Shown here: positions 9,419-18,123 of the stretch, one piece after another | How positions within the stretch are numbered: position 1 is the stretch's first letter | How the letters are laid out: each line of letters opens with the position of its first letter | Assembly (NCBI GenBank): GCA_030065575.1 | Contig: JASJDZ010000004.1 | Coordinates: 1 to 64,000 of the forward strand | Direction: 5' to 3' | Source of the DNA: Acidimicrobiia bacterium | Lineage (GTDB): Bacteria > Actinomycetota > Acidimicrobiia > Spongiisociales > UBA5794 | DNA length: 64,000 bases | Made by a program: the position numbers and the translations under genes | Notes under the pieces: generated by a model | Told to the model about the DNA's origin: nothing | Database searches by the model: none | What the model saw: only the letters and a program-made list of their open reading frames with translations

Positions 9419-10494
9419 CGGGACAGCCGGAGCCGGGCAAAGCAACGCGCAACATCTGGCGCGATGTAGCCGTTCGTCTCGGCGGCCTAGCGGGCGTCGC
9501 CATTGTGCTCTGGCTGCTGTTCACCCGATTGGTGTCGTGGAGCGATGTCGCCGACGCAATCGCAGGTCTGGACAACGGCGATTGGGCGCTGCTGATCATC
9601 ATCTCTGTGATCCGGGTAGCGATCGAGCCACTCCTGCTCATGGCTTCGACCCCCAAGCTGCGCTGGCCCAAGGCGCTGCCGGGCTTCCTCGCTCCTGCCG
9701 CGGCGGCGAGTGTCGTGCCGGGCCCGTCGGATCTGGCCGCTCGCTACGCCATGTTCCGCAGCTGGGGGTACTCGGGGGCGCAGACAAGTGCCTCGGTGAT
9801 ATTGGTCTTTCTCTACACGACCTTCGCCAAGGTCGCTCTCCCGGTCGTCGCCGCCGTGGTGTTCGTTGCATTCGGCAGATCCAACGCTCAGCTCGAGACG
9901 CTGGCGGTCATTGCCGGTGGGATCCTGGTCGGCGGCGTCTTCCTCGTCTTCCTGTTGCTGCGCTCGGAGGGGACCGCACGGAGGTTGGGTAATGCTGCCG
10001 GGGTCGCCGCCAGGAGAGTTGCCTCCTGGTTTCGGATCACCACACCGGAGACACTTGCTGCCGACCTGGCCGACCGGGCCGCTCACTTCCGCGACCGCAC
10101 CGGGGACGTGGTGCGCACTCGCACCCACCTTGCGGCCGGTGCCGCTGCGTTGGGTCAGGCAGCCCTCTTCGCCATATTGCTGGTATCGGTGCGGGTGGTC
10201 GATATCCGATCCGATGAGCTCGACTGGGTTTCGGTGTTTGCCGCCTTCGCTCTAGTCCAGTTGCTGACGTCCGTCCCGATCACGCCTTCCGGGCTGGGTG
10301 TTGCCGAGGCCGCTTACGTTGCCATACTCACCGCCGAGAGCAACGCAGGTCTCGCCGGGCAGATTGCCGCCGCCGCAATCATCTATCGGCTCTTCAGCTG
10401 GGTCTTGCTGGTCCCGCTCGGTGCCCTCTCCTGGTTATGGTGGAGCCGCACGCGACGCAACTCCACCGAAGACAGCCCCGAGGCCATGCCGTGA
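9409..10494 (+). CDS. YbhN/LPG-synthase-type flippase-like membrane protein
   Basis: Polytopic membrane protein of the lysylphosphatidylglycerol-synthase TM family (UPF0104/YbhN). The family signature is seen as PGPSDLAARYAMFRSWG in the middle and ITPSGLGVAEAAYVAIL near the C-terminus. It has no aminoacyl-transferase domain, so it is more likely a lipid translocator or glycan-lipid flippase-like protein than an LPG synthase. ATG at 9409 is used because GGAG lies 5 nt upstream; the track start at 9355 lies inside the CPBP gene. Overlaps the preceding gene by 10 nt and the following paralogue by 4 nt. Confidence 0.85.
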   Translation: MGVAGQPEPGKATRNIWRDVAVRLGGLAGVAIVLWLLFTRLVSWSDVADAIAGLDNGDWALLIIISVIRVAIEPLLLMASTPKLRWPKALPGFLAPAAAASVVPGPSDLAARYAMFRSWGYSGAQTSASVILVFLYTTFAKVALPVVAAVVFVAFGRSNAQLETLAVIAGGILVGGVFLVFLLLRSEGTARRLGNAAGVAARRVASWFRITTPETLAADLADRAAHFRDRTGDVVRTRTHLAAGAAALGQAALFAILLVSVRVVDIRSDELDWVSVFAAFALVQLLTSVPITPSGLGVAEAAYVAILTAESNAGLAGQIAAAAIIYRLFSWVLLVPLGALSWLWWSRTRRNSTEDSPEAMP

Positions 10495-12863
10495 ACGACG
10501 ACGTCAAGCAGATCGCCGACGCTGCCAGTTCCGGCTACTTCCTCGACACTCAGGACGAACCCCGAGTACGCCGCGCCCGCGACGCCGTCCAACTGGGCAT
10601 CGGGCTGCTGCTACTGCTGGTGGCCGCCTCCGACGTTGTCCGGCTCAGCTCACTCCAGGAATCCATCAACGGAGTGTCGGCGGCACTTCCGGGCTGGGCC
10701 GGCCTGATCTTCTGGTCGTCCTACGCGCTGGCCGCCCTCTATGCGCTGGGCATCATTGCAGTCAGTCTCGTCCGGGCGCGACGGAACCCGAAGACGGCGC
10801 GTGACATCGTGGCGGCAGGAGCTGCCGCCATCTTCATGACCTTCATGATCATGCAGTGGAAGGAGGGAATCTGGCCAAGGCTTCTCCCTGAGCTGGGTGC
10901 CGAAACCCCCGAGCCGCACTTCCCCGTCCTGAGAGTTGCGGTCGTCGCTGCCGTGGTGCTGGCGTCTTCTCCGCACACCACACGCGCTTTGCGTCGCTTT
11001 GGTCTGATCATGATCGCACTGACCGTTGTGGCCAGCTTCGGCCTCAACTTCGGGTATCCATCGGACGCGATCGGCGCCTTGGGCATCGGCATGATCGCGG
11101 CGGGTGCGGTACTGCTCGGCTTTGGCTCACCGGGCGGTTTCCCGGAACCGGCGGTTGTTGCCGGCGCGCTCGGGCAACTCGGAATCGTGGTTCACGACCT
11201 GCTCCCGGCAGCAGATCAGTCATGGGGTACCCGCCGGCTCGTTGGACATGATGGCCAGGGAGCCGAGATCGAAGTAAAGGCCTATGGGCGGGATGCCGCC
11301 GACACACAGTGGGCGGCCAAGGTGTGGCGAGCACTGTGGTACCGGGACTCCGGTCCGCCGATGGCGTCGCGAATGCAGGCAGTCGAGCATGAGGCCCTGA
11401 TGTCCCTGTTTGCCGATCGGGCCGGGATGAGTGTCGCCGAGCCGCTGACTGCAGGTCTGGCGGGCGATGACGTGGCGATCCTTGCCGTTCACCGCCCGGG
11501 ACCGGCACTCGCCTCTGTCGACCCCGAGGAAGTCAGCGACACATTCCTCACAAGCGTGTGGCAGGACCTGGTCCGTCTTCACTCTGCCGACATGGCTCAC
11601 GGCTCGCCCCGCACTGAGGCAATCATGGTTACGTCGGACGGGCACGTATTCGACGACTTCGTCATGGGGTCCCTGGGGGCCGGAGATCGCATCAATCTGG
11701 ACGTGGTCAATCTCTTGTTCTCGCTTGCAGCATGGGCCGATGTCGACCGGGCGGTGGCGACTGCGCGGGCGGGCCTGGGCGACGAGCGGCTGGCTGCCGC
11801 TCTCCCGTACCTCCAGCTACCGGCGCTCGACCGCCGGGTCCGACGGGCGACGCCGAAGCCGAAGAACCTGATGAAGGACCTGGGCGCTGCGGTTGCCGCA
11901 GCTACCGAAACCGAGCCGCCCGAAGAGGTGAAGCTGCGCCGGGTGTCGGTCGGCAGCGTCCTCATGGCGCTCCTCATTCTCATTGCGGCGAATGCGCTCA
12001 TCACCCAGCTGGCCGGGATCGATTTTGCCGCGGTATGGGATGTTGTTCGCGATGCCGCTCCGCTCGGGATCCTCCTCGCCTACTTCGTTGCTCACCTCAG
12101 CTTTGTGCCTGAGGCAACGGGGATGATTGCCGCAGTGGGGCGGCCCTTGCCTCTGCAACCTGTTGTGATCCTGCAACTGTCGGCGCGATTCATCGGGCTT
12201 GCGGTTCCCAGTGCGGCCGGAAGGGTCGCTATGAACAGCGCCTTCCTCATGAAGTTTGGGGTCGGGCCGACCGCCGCAGTGGTGCAAGGGGCTATCGACG
12301 GCATCTCCGGGTTCATCGTCGAGGCCTTCATCCTCGTGATCGGCCTCATGTTCATCGAGGGCAGCTTCGACCTCGGTGGAGACGTCGACTGGCAGGCGAT
12401 TCTGTTGATAGCGCTCGCCGTGGTGGTCGTCGGGGTGACGATCCTGTTCCTGGTCGAACGACTACGCAAACTGGTGCTGCCGGTCCTCAAGGATGCCCTG
12501 GGATCCGTGACCTCGGTGCTCAAGGACCCGCGCCGTGCGATCACGTTGCTCACGAGCAACTTCCTGGCCCGCCTCGCACTGGCAGTAGCGTTGTGGTTGA
12601 TCCTGCGTTCGATCGGCATCGAGCTGTCGGTCGCCCTTGTGCTGGTGGTGACGGTGGCGACCAACCTCCTAGCGGGTTTGGTGCCGATTCCGGGCGGGAT
12701 CGGGATCGCCGAAGCGGTACTGACGTCGTGGCTGGTATTGGTGGGGGTGCCCGAAACGTCGGCGTTTGCGGCCACAGTCGTCTACCGCATGTGGACCTTC
12801 TACCTACCTGCCGTCGAGGGGTTCTTTGCGATGCGCTGGTTGGAGCGTCGCGACTACCTGTAG
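10491..12863 (+). CDS. fusion: N-terminal TM region, degenerate kinase-like domain, YbhN/LPG-synthase TM domain
   Basis: A 790-aa protein. About residues 20-230 hold six or so helices. About 240-450 look like an ABC1/aminoglycoside-phosphotransferase-type kinase fold (EVKAYGRDAADTQWAAKVWR, then VEHEALMSL, then LHSADMAHGSPRTEAIMV, then FDDFVMGS). About 490-790 are a second YbhN-type domain ending in IPGGIGIAEAVLTSW. The expected catalytic HGD is HGS and the usual Asn after it is missing, so this is probably a pseudokinase that binds a ligand rather than phosphorylating it. The GTG start overlaps the previous stop (GTGA). Likely works with the smaller YbhN paralogue just upstream. Confidence 0.8.
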   Translation: MNDDVKQIADAASSGYFLDTQDEPRVRRARDAVQLGIGLLLLLVAASDVVRLSSLQESINGVSAALPGWAGLIFWSSYALAALYALGIIAVSLVRARRNPKTARDIVAAGAAAIFMTFMIMQWKEGIWPRLLPELGAETPEPHFPVLRVAVVAAVVLASSPHTTRALRRFGLIMIALTVVASFGLNFGYPSDAIGALGIGMIAAGAVLLGFGSPGGFPEPAVVAGALGQLGIVVHDLLPAADQSWGTRRLVGHDGQGAEIEVKAYGRDAADTQWAAKVWRALWYRDSGPPMASRMQAVEHEALMSLFADRAGMSVAEPLTAGLAGDDVAILAVHRPGPALASVDPEEVSDTFLTSVWQDLVRLHSADMAHGSPRTEAIMVTSDGHVFDDFVMGSLGAGDRINLDVVNLLFSLAAWADVDRAVATARAGLGDERLAAALPYLQLPALDRRVRRATPKPKNLMKDLGAAVAAATETEPPEEVKLRRVSVGSVLMALLILIAANALITQLAGIDFAAVWDVVRDAAPLGILLAYFVAHLSFVPEATGMIAAVGRPLPLQPVVILQLSARFIGLAVPSAAGRVAMNSAFLMKFGVGPTAAVVQGAIDGISGFIVEAFILVIGLMFIEGSFDLGGDVDWQAILLIALAVVVVGVTILFLVERLRKLVLPVLKDALGSVTSVLKDPRRAITLLTSNFLARLALAVALWLILRSIGIELSVALVLVVTVATNLLAGLVPIPGGIGIAEAVLTSWLVLVGVPETSAFAATVVYRMWTFYLPAVEGFFAMRWLERRDYL

Positions 12864-12880
12864 GGCGAATCCGTATGTGA

Positions 12881-12913
12881 CCGGGCAACCACGCAGAGTG
12901 CTACGCTGCCCGG
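12881..12913. other. imperfect hairpin and -10-like element before the L,D-transpeptidase gene
   Basis: CCGGGCA and TGCCCGG are separated by 19 nt in the 77-nt gap. The segment includes TACGCT, a TANNNT-type -10 hexamer at 12902-12907, placing a start site shortly before the GTG at 12941. It could serve as terminator, promoter, or both. Confidence 0.35.
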
Positions 12914-12940
12914 CCGCAAACCCTTATTGAGGATTCAACC

Positions 12941-13804
12941 GTGAAACAGTTCCTGGTGTTCGTCCTACTCGCCCTGTTTGCCGCAGGATGCGGCGGATCC
13001 GACGACCCATTTGCCGATCTCGACCCGGTGAGGGCTATCGAGCAGCTCGACGAACAGGGCCGACCCTACCTGTCTCCCTGGGACGTGGACCCGGCCGTGG
13101 CAGATCTGCAGCAGAGGGCTGTTGATGCCGGCCTCCCGGTCGAAGTAACCGGCGTCTATGACGACGAAACCCTGGCCGTAGTCCTTGCGTTCCAGTACAG
13201 CCAGGACCTGGTTCCAGACGGCATCATCGGCCCCAACACGTGGGATGCCCTCGACAACCCGCAGGAGTTGCCCGAGAACATCGAGGCGTTGACTCTGGTC
13301 GAGATCGCCGAGGTCGCCATCGAGTCGCCGTCGGATGCCCAGCAGATGCTCACCGATCTCGGGCTTCCGCCGCCTGTGTCGCCTTCCGGGACTTCGGCTG
13401 GGAGCGCTCCACCGAGCGGCGATACGTCCTCTCCGGCTGTGACTGCGGTTGTCTATCTGGGTGAGCAACAGATGGAGTTGATCGACGCCGGCGGTAACGT
13501 GACCCACCGTTTCCCGGTCTCGTCGGGACGTGATGGGCTCACACCGATCGGCAACTTCAAGGTTCAGAGCAAGTCGGAGCTGGCCTACTCCGCCACCGAC
13601 TATCCGAACATCACAATGAAGTGGATGACCCGCTTCAACGGCGGAATCGGCTTTCACGGCATCCCGGTTGAAAACGGAGAGCAGCTTGATACGCCCCTCG
13701 GACAAGCACCGGTCAGCGCAGGATGCATACGCATGGATGACGCCGATGCCAAGGTTGTCTACGACCTGCTACCCGTAGGTGCGAATGTGATAGTCCAGGC
13801 CTAG
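12941..13804 (+). CDS. lipoprotein L,D-transpeptidase (YkuD) with peptidoglycan-binding domain
   Basis: Cell-wall enzyme that forms 3-3 peptidoglycan cross-links or attaches proteins. A signal peptide ends in a lipobox-like FAAGC (Cys about residue 17). A PG_binding_1 domain spans about 55-105 (QYSQDLVPDGIIGPNTWDAL), a Pro/Ser linker follows, and the YkuD domain covers about 165-287 with H239 in FHGIP and C262 in SAGCIRM as the catalytic pair. GTG start with a GAGG box about 9 nt upstream. Its stop is shared with the convergent AI-2E gene through CTAG. Confidence 0.92.
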   Translation: MKQFLVFVLLALFAAGCGGSDDPFADLDPVRAIEQLDEQGRPYLSPWDVDPAVADLQQRAVDAGLPVEVTGVYDDETLAVVLAFQYSQDLVPDGIIGPNTWDALDNPQELPENIEALTLVEIAEVAIESPSDAQQMLTDLGLPPPVSPSGTSAGSAPPSGDTSSPAVTAVVYLGEQQMELIDAGGNVTHRFPVSSGRDGLTPIGNFKVQSKSELAYSATDYPNITMKWMTRFNGGIGFHGIPVENGEQLDTPLGQAPVSAGCIRMDDADAKVVYDLLPVGANVIVQA

Positions 13805-14973
13805 GCCTCGAAATCCCGTTCGGCAAGAGGCTCAGCTACCTCTCGCTCGGAGTTGTATACAACTTCGTGGCTTGCTGCGTAGTTGGAGATCACCGATGAG
13901 ATCAATGCTGCGACCGGAAGCGCGGTAAACGCACCCATAGGGCCTGCAATCGCACCCCCAGCTAGTGCCGCACCAAAGGCAACTCCGCCGTTGAGGCTCA
14001 TGGTCTCGGCGCTGATCTTCGGACTCAGCCAGTAGTTCTCGAGTTGCTGATACAACAGCACGTAGCCGAGGACGATGATCCCTGCGGTCAAACCCTGCAG
14101 CGCCAGCGTCAGCAGAATCGGAATCGCTCCCCCGATGTAGGTTCCGATCGCCGGAATGAACACCGAAACGAACGCACCGAACACCGCCAGCGAAATCGCC
14201 AGGGTGGTTGGGACGCCGACGAGAACCATTGTGAAGAAGAATCCAAACCCGTTGATCGCCATCAGAATCATGCGCGAGTAGAAGTAGCCGCCGGTCTGGA
14301 CAATTGCCTGGTCCCAGGTCCAACCGACACGTTCCTGGGTTTTGGCACTGAACAGCCGCAACACCGCCCGCTGCACCTGCGGCGCCGCCGCAGTGAGATA
14401 GAAAGTGAACATCGCGATCGTGGCCAGGCTGAAGATCAGCCCAATGCCGGCCGAGGCAATACCCAGGACGGCCCCAAAGGCCTCGTCGGCCCATTCCCCC
14501 AAGACCTGGTCGGTGCTGGAGGCGATATCTCCAGCGGTGCCTGCACCAAATACCTCGACTCCAAACCAGTCCTCGAGCCGCGCATCGATGTTGTTGAGCC
14601 ACTGCTGACCGTTCTCGCCGATCGCCCGGGCCAGTTCAGCTATTGCCGGAATCAGCACCGCAATCATGAATGTGGCAAACAAGAACCCGGCTACATAGAT
14701 GACCCCGACCGCAGAACCACGGCGCCAGCCGTACCGGCCGGTGAGCGAGCGTACGGCGGGATCCAGCGCCAGGCTGAAGAAGAACGAGATCAGCACCATC
14801 GAGACAACACCCCAGGCCGCGTTGACAACCCAGAGCAGGCCGAGCGTTAGCAGGATCGCACCGATGACCTGCCAGATAGTCTTGCCCGAGATCCGCACCT
14901 CGACGACTCCGGGGGGCAACGTGGAGCCTGCGATCTCCTCTTGGTCCTTTGGAGCAGAATCCTGCGTCTCCAT
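13801..14973 (-). CDS. AI-2E family transporter
   Basis: Polytopic membrane protein of the AI-2E/YdiK/PerM family (PF01594 type), about eight helices with a soluble loop around residues 120-180. The diagnostic C-terminal part is present (PAIGTYIGGAIPILLTL, YQQLENYWLSPKI, GPMGAFTALPVAAL). Members export autoinducer-2 or act as Na+/H+ antiporters; the substrate here cannot be told. ATG at 14973 is preceded by a GGAGG-like box (GCAGGAGGCACTCG). Convergent with the L,D-transpeptidase gene, sharing CTAG. Confidence 0.9.
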   Translation of the reverse strand: METQDSAPKDQEEIAGSTLPPGVVEVRISGKTIWQVIGAILLTLGLLWVVNAAWGVVSMVLISFFFSLALDPAVRSLTGRYGWRRGSAVGVIYVAGFLFATFMIAVLIPAIAELARAIGENGQQWLNNIDARLEDWFGVEVFGAGTAGDIASSTDQVLGEWADEAFGAVLGIASAGIGLIFSLATIAMFTFYLTAAAPQVQRAVLRLFSAKTQERVGWTWDQAIVQTGGYFYSRMILMAINGFGFFFTMVLVGVPTTLAISLAVFGAFVSVFIPAIGTYIGGAIPILLTLALQGLTAGIIVLGYVLLYQQLENYWLSPKISAETMSLNGGVAFGAALAGGAIAGPMGAFTALPVAALISSVISNYAASHEVVYNSEREVAEPLAERDFEA

Positions 14974-15119
14974 CGAGTGCCTCCTGCGCGGCGGTGGGCC
15001 TGACCATACCGCCTCAGCGACCCCTGCGCCCGGATTGAGCAGCAGCCCGGATGCGCCGGACCCCGCCTAGGGACCGGTGAGTTCCATCGATGCGGCCGGC
15101 GAGGACTTCTGCGATGCGG

Positions 15120-15401
15120 CTAGTAGCCGCGGCCGGCGTACCGGCTCCGGTAGCCGCCGCCACCGTGCGACGCGAGGTCAATGATCAAGGCAAGGCCAAG
15201 CCAGACCCAGTCGGAACCGGCGATGGCCCCGGCAGGGGCCACTACGACAAACATCAAGGTCGTCCACGGGAGGAAGACAAAGCCCAGGAAGGGAACGATG
15301 AAGGTGTCGTAAGCCGCTTCCCACCTATCGGAGCCCAGAAGCCACCAGACCACGATGGCCACCCGCGGACCACCGAGCATCAGGCTGAGCAATAGGCACA
15401 C
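15120..15401 (-). CDS. small membrane protein, function unknown
   Basis: A 93-aa protein with two or three hydrophobic segments (VAIVVWWLL, FIVPFLGFVFLPWTTLMFVVV, WVWLGLALIIDLA) and a glycine/tyrosine-rich C-terminal tail (GGGGYRSRYAGRGY). The track ORF starts at 15440, but the GTG at 15401 has GAGGAG 7 nt upstream and begins directly at the hydrophobic part. The sequence is regular enough to be real; no function is recognised. Transcribed away from the next gene at 15578. Confidence 0.65.
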   Translation of the reverse strand: MCLLLSLMLGGPRVAIVVWWLLGSDRWEAAYDTFIVPFLGFVFLPWTTLMFVVVAPAGAIAGSDWVWLGLALIIDLASHGGGGYRSRYAGRGY

Positions 15402-15577
15402 GACGTCACTCCTCGGCGAAGCTGGAGAAAACACTAGCAACGAGCTCTCGTCGGCCGCCGGCAGGGGCAGACGCGCTCGAGCTTTTTGCGGATTCTGGTC
15501 GAGGTACGGAGACGCAGAGCGACATTGGTGGCTGCTAAGGTCTGCGGACAGTTGACTATTCCGCAGGAGGCCAATTA

Positions 15578-15952
15578 ATGCCAGTACTCGACGTCATCTT
15601 CTCAATGCTCGTCTTCTTCCTATTCATCGCATGGATCTGGGTATTGATCTCAGTGATTGGAGACATCTTCCGCAGTGACATGGGCGGAGCTGCCAAGGCT
15701 ATTTGGGTGCTCTTCGTGATGTTGCTGCCGTGGCTAGGTGTACTCATCTACCTGATTTCCAACGGCGATGCCATGGCCGACCGCACTGTGAAGCAGGCAG
15801 TCGCCATGGAGGAGGCGCAGCGCGCCTACATCCGGGATGCGGCTGGAACCGCATCGCCGGCCGATGAGCTCGCCAAGCTCTCCGGCCTGAAGGACTCGGG
15901 TGCCATCACTGATGAGGAGTACCAGAAGCTTCGAGCCCAAGTCATCGGCTAG
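15578..15952 (+). CDS. PLDc_N-type membrane protein with C-terminal SHOCT domain
   Basis: A 124-aa protein. An N-terminal two-helix PLDc_N-like membrane module (about residues 1-65, with WVLFVMLLPWLGVLIYLIS) is followed by a linker and a SHOCT domain (DELAKLSGLKDSGAITDEEYQKL). AGGAGG precedes the ATG. The membrane half is clearly paralogous to the gene at 20604, which lacks the SHOCT tail. Proposed role is as a membrane anchor or scaffold; function not established. Followed by a strong terminator. Confidence 0.85.
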   Translation: MPVLDVIFSMLVFFLFIAWIWVLISVIGDIFRSDMGGAAKAIWVLFVMLLPWLGVLIYLISNGDAMADRTVKQAVAMEEAQRAYIRDAAGTASPADELAKLSGLKDSGAITDEEYQKLRAQVIG

Positions 15953-15973
15953 AGAAACGCATATTCGGTAGAG

Positions 15974-16003
15974 AAATGGCCGCCCTTCGGGGCGGTCATT
16001 TGT
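15974..16003 (+). terminator. Rho-independent terminator with TTCG tetraloop
   Basis: A 12-bp stem (AAATGGCCGCCC paired with its partner, one G-T pair) closes on TTCG, 21 nt after the PLDc_N-SHOCT stop codon, with a short T run at its end. Confidence 0.8.
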
Positions 16004-16069
16004 ATGTCCCGACGGGTTGTGACTGGCTATCGTGTGGCCGTCTCTTCGTCTATTCCCCGGGAGCCGCCA

Positions 16070-16561
16070 ATGTCAGACGACAACATCCAGATGGAAATCG
16101 TCGCCGCCGTCTATCCCAACCTCTACGACGCGCAGGCCACGTTCAACGACCTGGTTAAGCTGCACAAATCTGGCGCAATCGAGCTAATCGATGCTGCAGT
16201 CATGGTGCGAGAACGTTCCGGCAACCTCACCATCACCGAAAGCGCCGAGTTGACGCCGGCCAAAGGAGCCAAGCGCGGCGCATTGATTGGGGCAGTTCTG
16301 GGTGTCGTCTTTCCACCGTCACTGCTGGCAAGCGCTGCTCTTGGGGCCGCCGCCGGTGCGGTTACGGGGAAGGCGACCGACCAAGGCTTCGAGAACGAGA
16401 TGCTCGAGGAACTGGCTCAGGACCTGGAGCCCGGGAAGTCGGCAATCCTTGCCGTTATCGAGCACACGCTCTACGAGAAGATGCTCGCCGCCGTCGAGGG
16501 CTACGAGCGAGTGCTGAATCGCACCTACTGGGCGGACGAAGCCGGGAGCATCGAGCTCTAG
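16070..16561 (+). CDS. DUF1269 family protein
   Basis: A 163-aa protein beginning MSDDNIQMEIVAAVYPNLYDAQ, with the glycine/alanine-rich segment GAKRGALIGAVLGVVFPPSLLASAALGAAAG typical of DUF1269 (a hydrophobic hairpin) and a C-terminal EHTLYEKMLAAVEGYERVL. These are thought to be membrane-associated and of unknown function. ATG at 16070 has GGGAG upstream; the track's 16004 start falls in the terminator-proximal region. Structurally reminiscent of the DUF6325 protein at 2930. The small gene at 16593 follows in the same direction. Confidence 0.82.
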   Translation: MSDDNIQMEIVAAVYPNLYDAQATFNDLVKLHKSGAIELIDAAVMVRERSGNLTITESAELTPAKGAKRGALIGAVLGVVFPPSLLASAALGAAAGAVTGKATDQGFENEMLEELAQDLEPGKSAILAVIEHTLYEKMLAAVEGYERVLNRTYWADEAGSIEL

Positions 16562-16592
16562 CGACAGTCAGGAAGGTTGAAGGAGGAAGCTG

Positions 16593-16772
16593 ATGGTACG
16601 TGGTCTTTTTGTCGCCTTGGTCGTGTTTCTCGCCGCGACCTTCCCTGCGACATGGCTGCTGATGCTGTTCCTGGGCAATGTCGGGATGGAGTTGTCCTAT
16701 TGGGCGACCCTGCCACTAGGAATACTCGTCTCGGCCCTACTCGCCGGCTCATCTTCCGGAGCCGGGCAATAA
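16593..16772 (+). CDS. 59-aa two-helix membrane protein (below the ORF-track cutoff)
   Basis: Not in the ORF track because it is only 59 aa. The reading frame opens with MVRGLFVALVVFLAATF and ends SSSGAGQ before TAA. It has two hydrophobic helices (about residues 4-27 and 36-50) and an almost ideal Shine-Dalgarno AAGGAGG 6 nt before the ATG. It lies 31 nt after the DUF1269 gene on the same strand, so the two are probably co-transcribed. No family recognised. The strong RBS and clean two-helix pattern are the reasons to believe it. Confidence 0.65.
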   Translation: MVRGLFVALVVFLAATFPATWLLMLFLGNVGMELSYWATLPLGILVSALLAGSSSGAGQ

Positions 16773-16897
16773 ATCGAAACTCCCCTGCGGACGGACCCGG
16801 GACAGCAACACATCCCGGCCGATTGAGCGGTGGCGTGGCAGCATGCGCGAACTCGGCATCTCGGGCAGAGGCTGGCTGGAAGGCTCGATTCCGGTAG

Positions 16898-17434
16898 CTA
16901 GCTCAGACTCGGCTCGTCGCTCTCGGTGACCGACTTCCTCGCCAGATAGGCCGAGATCGGCACCGGCAGCTCGGCGGTGCGCGGACCCCAGTCGTAGATG
17001 ACTGCCGATCCGGCAACCACGTCGTGCAGCGCTCTCCGCTCTCGACCGAAGATGATGCCCAGGAAGCCGAAGCCAAACAGCAGGTAGCTGAACGGCAGCG
17101 AAATCGCCCGTAGCGCGCTGCGAAATGACGACAGGATCTCGCCCTCCCGGCTTACCACCCGTAGCCCGAGAACTGCCTTTCCAATCGTCTTGCCGGCCAC
17201 TGCAATGGATACCCACCAGTAGAGAAACAGCCAGACTGAAGCAGCGGTCGCAGACCAAACTTCGGGATTGTCGGTTACCGCATCCACACCCGCGATCGTC
17301 TGCAAGACATAGTCGAGCGCGACCAGACCGATGACAAACAGCAAACCGGCAACAGCGAGATCCACCCAGTGCGCCAGCAGTCGGGTGACGGCCCCTGCGT
17401 AGTTGCCAGACACATCCTGGCGACTCGACCTCAT
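16898..17434 (-). CDS. RDD family membrane protein
   Basis: A 178-aa protein with the RDD layout: RLLAHWVDLAVAGLLF near the N-terminus (Arg and Asp of the family name region), two hydrophobic helices, GKTIGKAVLGLRVV in the middle and a third helix region before RRALHDVVAGSAVIYDW. RDD proteins are small membrane proteins, some implicated in Na+/H+ exchange. The ATG overlaps the TGA of the upstream nonapeptide-repeat gene by 4 nt, so the two are made together. Confidence 0.9.
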   Translation of the reverse strand: MRSSRQDVSGNYAGAVTRLLAHWVDLAVAGLLFVIGLVALDYVLQTIAGVDAVTDNPEVWSATAASVWLFLYWWVSIAVAGKTIGKAVLGLRVVSREGEILSSFRSALRAISLPFSYLLFGFGFLGIIFGRERRALHDVVAGSAVIYDWGPRTAELPVPISAYLARKSVTESDEPSLS

Positions 17435-18069
17435 CCGCTGTCCTCCATAGCTAATAGACGGGGCCGCTGGGGAAGATCGGCAGCTTGTCTTCTGAGAATC
17501 CGTTGTGCGAGCCCGTAGACGACCAGATCCAGGCCAACTGCAATACGGCGCAAGGCGTCGATGAAGGAGGCGGCCATATGGCTGGTGCTCTCTTGCACGA
17601 TCTCCGGAATCCCGGCCCGCTGCGCCAACTCGTCGACGGGCACCCGATCGAGCACTGCATCGAGATCAACCCGGGCGATCAGAGCGTTGACATCGATCCG
17701 GTTGAGGAGTCGCTCCACATCGACCCGATCCAGGAGCGTGTTGACATCGACCCTGGTGAGAAGCGCGTCGACTTCGACGCGGTCGAGCAATGCGTTGACA
17801 TCGACCCGCTCGAGCAAAGCGTTGGCGTCGACTCTGGCGATCACCCGGTCAACATCGACGGAGTCGAGCACAGCATCCATGTCGGCTTGCTGCAGGATCG
17901 CATCGATATCGGACTGATCCATGATCTCGAGGATGTCGATCTGATCGACGATCGCGGCGACATCGATCTCGGACACCAGCTGCGGCAGATCGAGCGTCTG
18001 CACAACGCGAGCTGCGATTGCGTTGGCGAGTTTGCCGAGCCGGCCCTGCAGTGGATCTTGAGAAGTCAC
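17431..18069 (-). CDS. nonapeptide-repeat protein paired with RDD
   Basis: A 212-aa protein whose centre (about residues 26-160) is a run of about 15 nine-residue units with consensus [VI]D[VL][ND]ALL[DE]R; clear examples are VDANALLER, VDVNALLDR and VDVERLLNR, with more divergent units at both ends. A hydrophobic/amphipathic stretch (about 165-195) and a basic tail follow. Repeats of this kind adjacent to RDD proteins are known in actinobacteria, but function is not established. The regular 9-residue period suggests an elongated solenoid or membrane-lying structure. ATGA-coupled to the RDD gene. Confidence 0.75.
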   Translation of the reverse strand: MTSQDPLQGRLGKLANAIAARVVQTLDLPQLVSEIDVAAIVDQIDILEIMDQSDIDAILQQADMDAVLDSVDVDRVIARVDANALLERVDVNALLDRVEVDALLTRVDVNTLLDRVDVERLLNRIDVNALIARVDLDAVLDRVPVDELAQRAGIPEIVQESTSHMAASFIDALRRIAVGLDLVVYGLAQRILRRQAADLPQRPRLLAMEDSG

Positions 18070-18123
18070 CTGGGAACGCTCTCGTCCAGCCGGAAGCGGT
18101 GGGATTGCATCACGCGTGATTCC

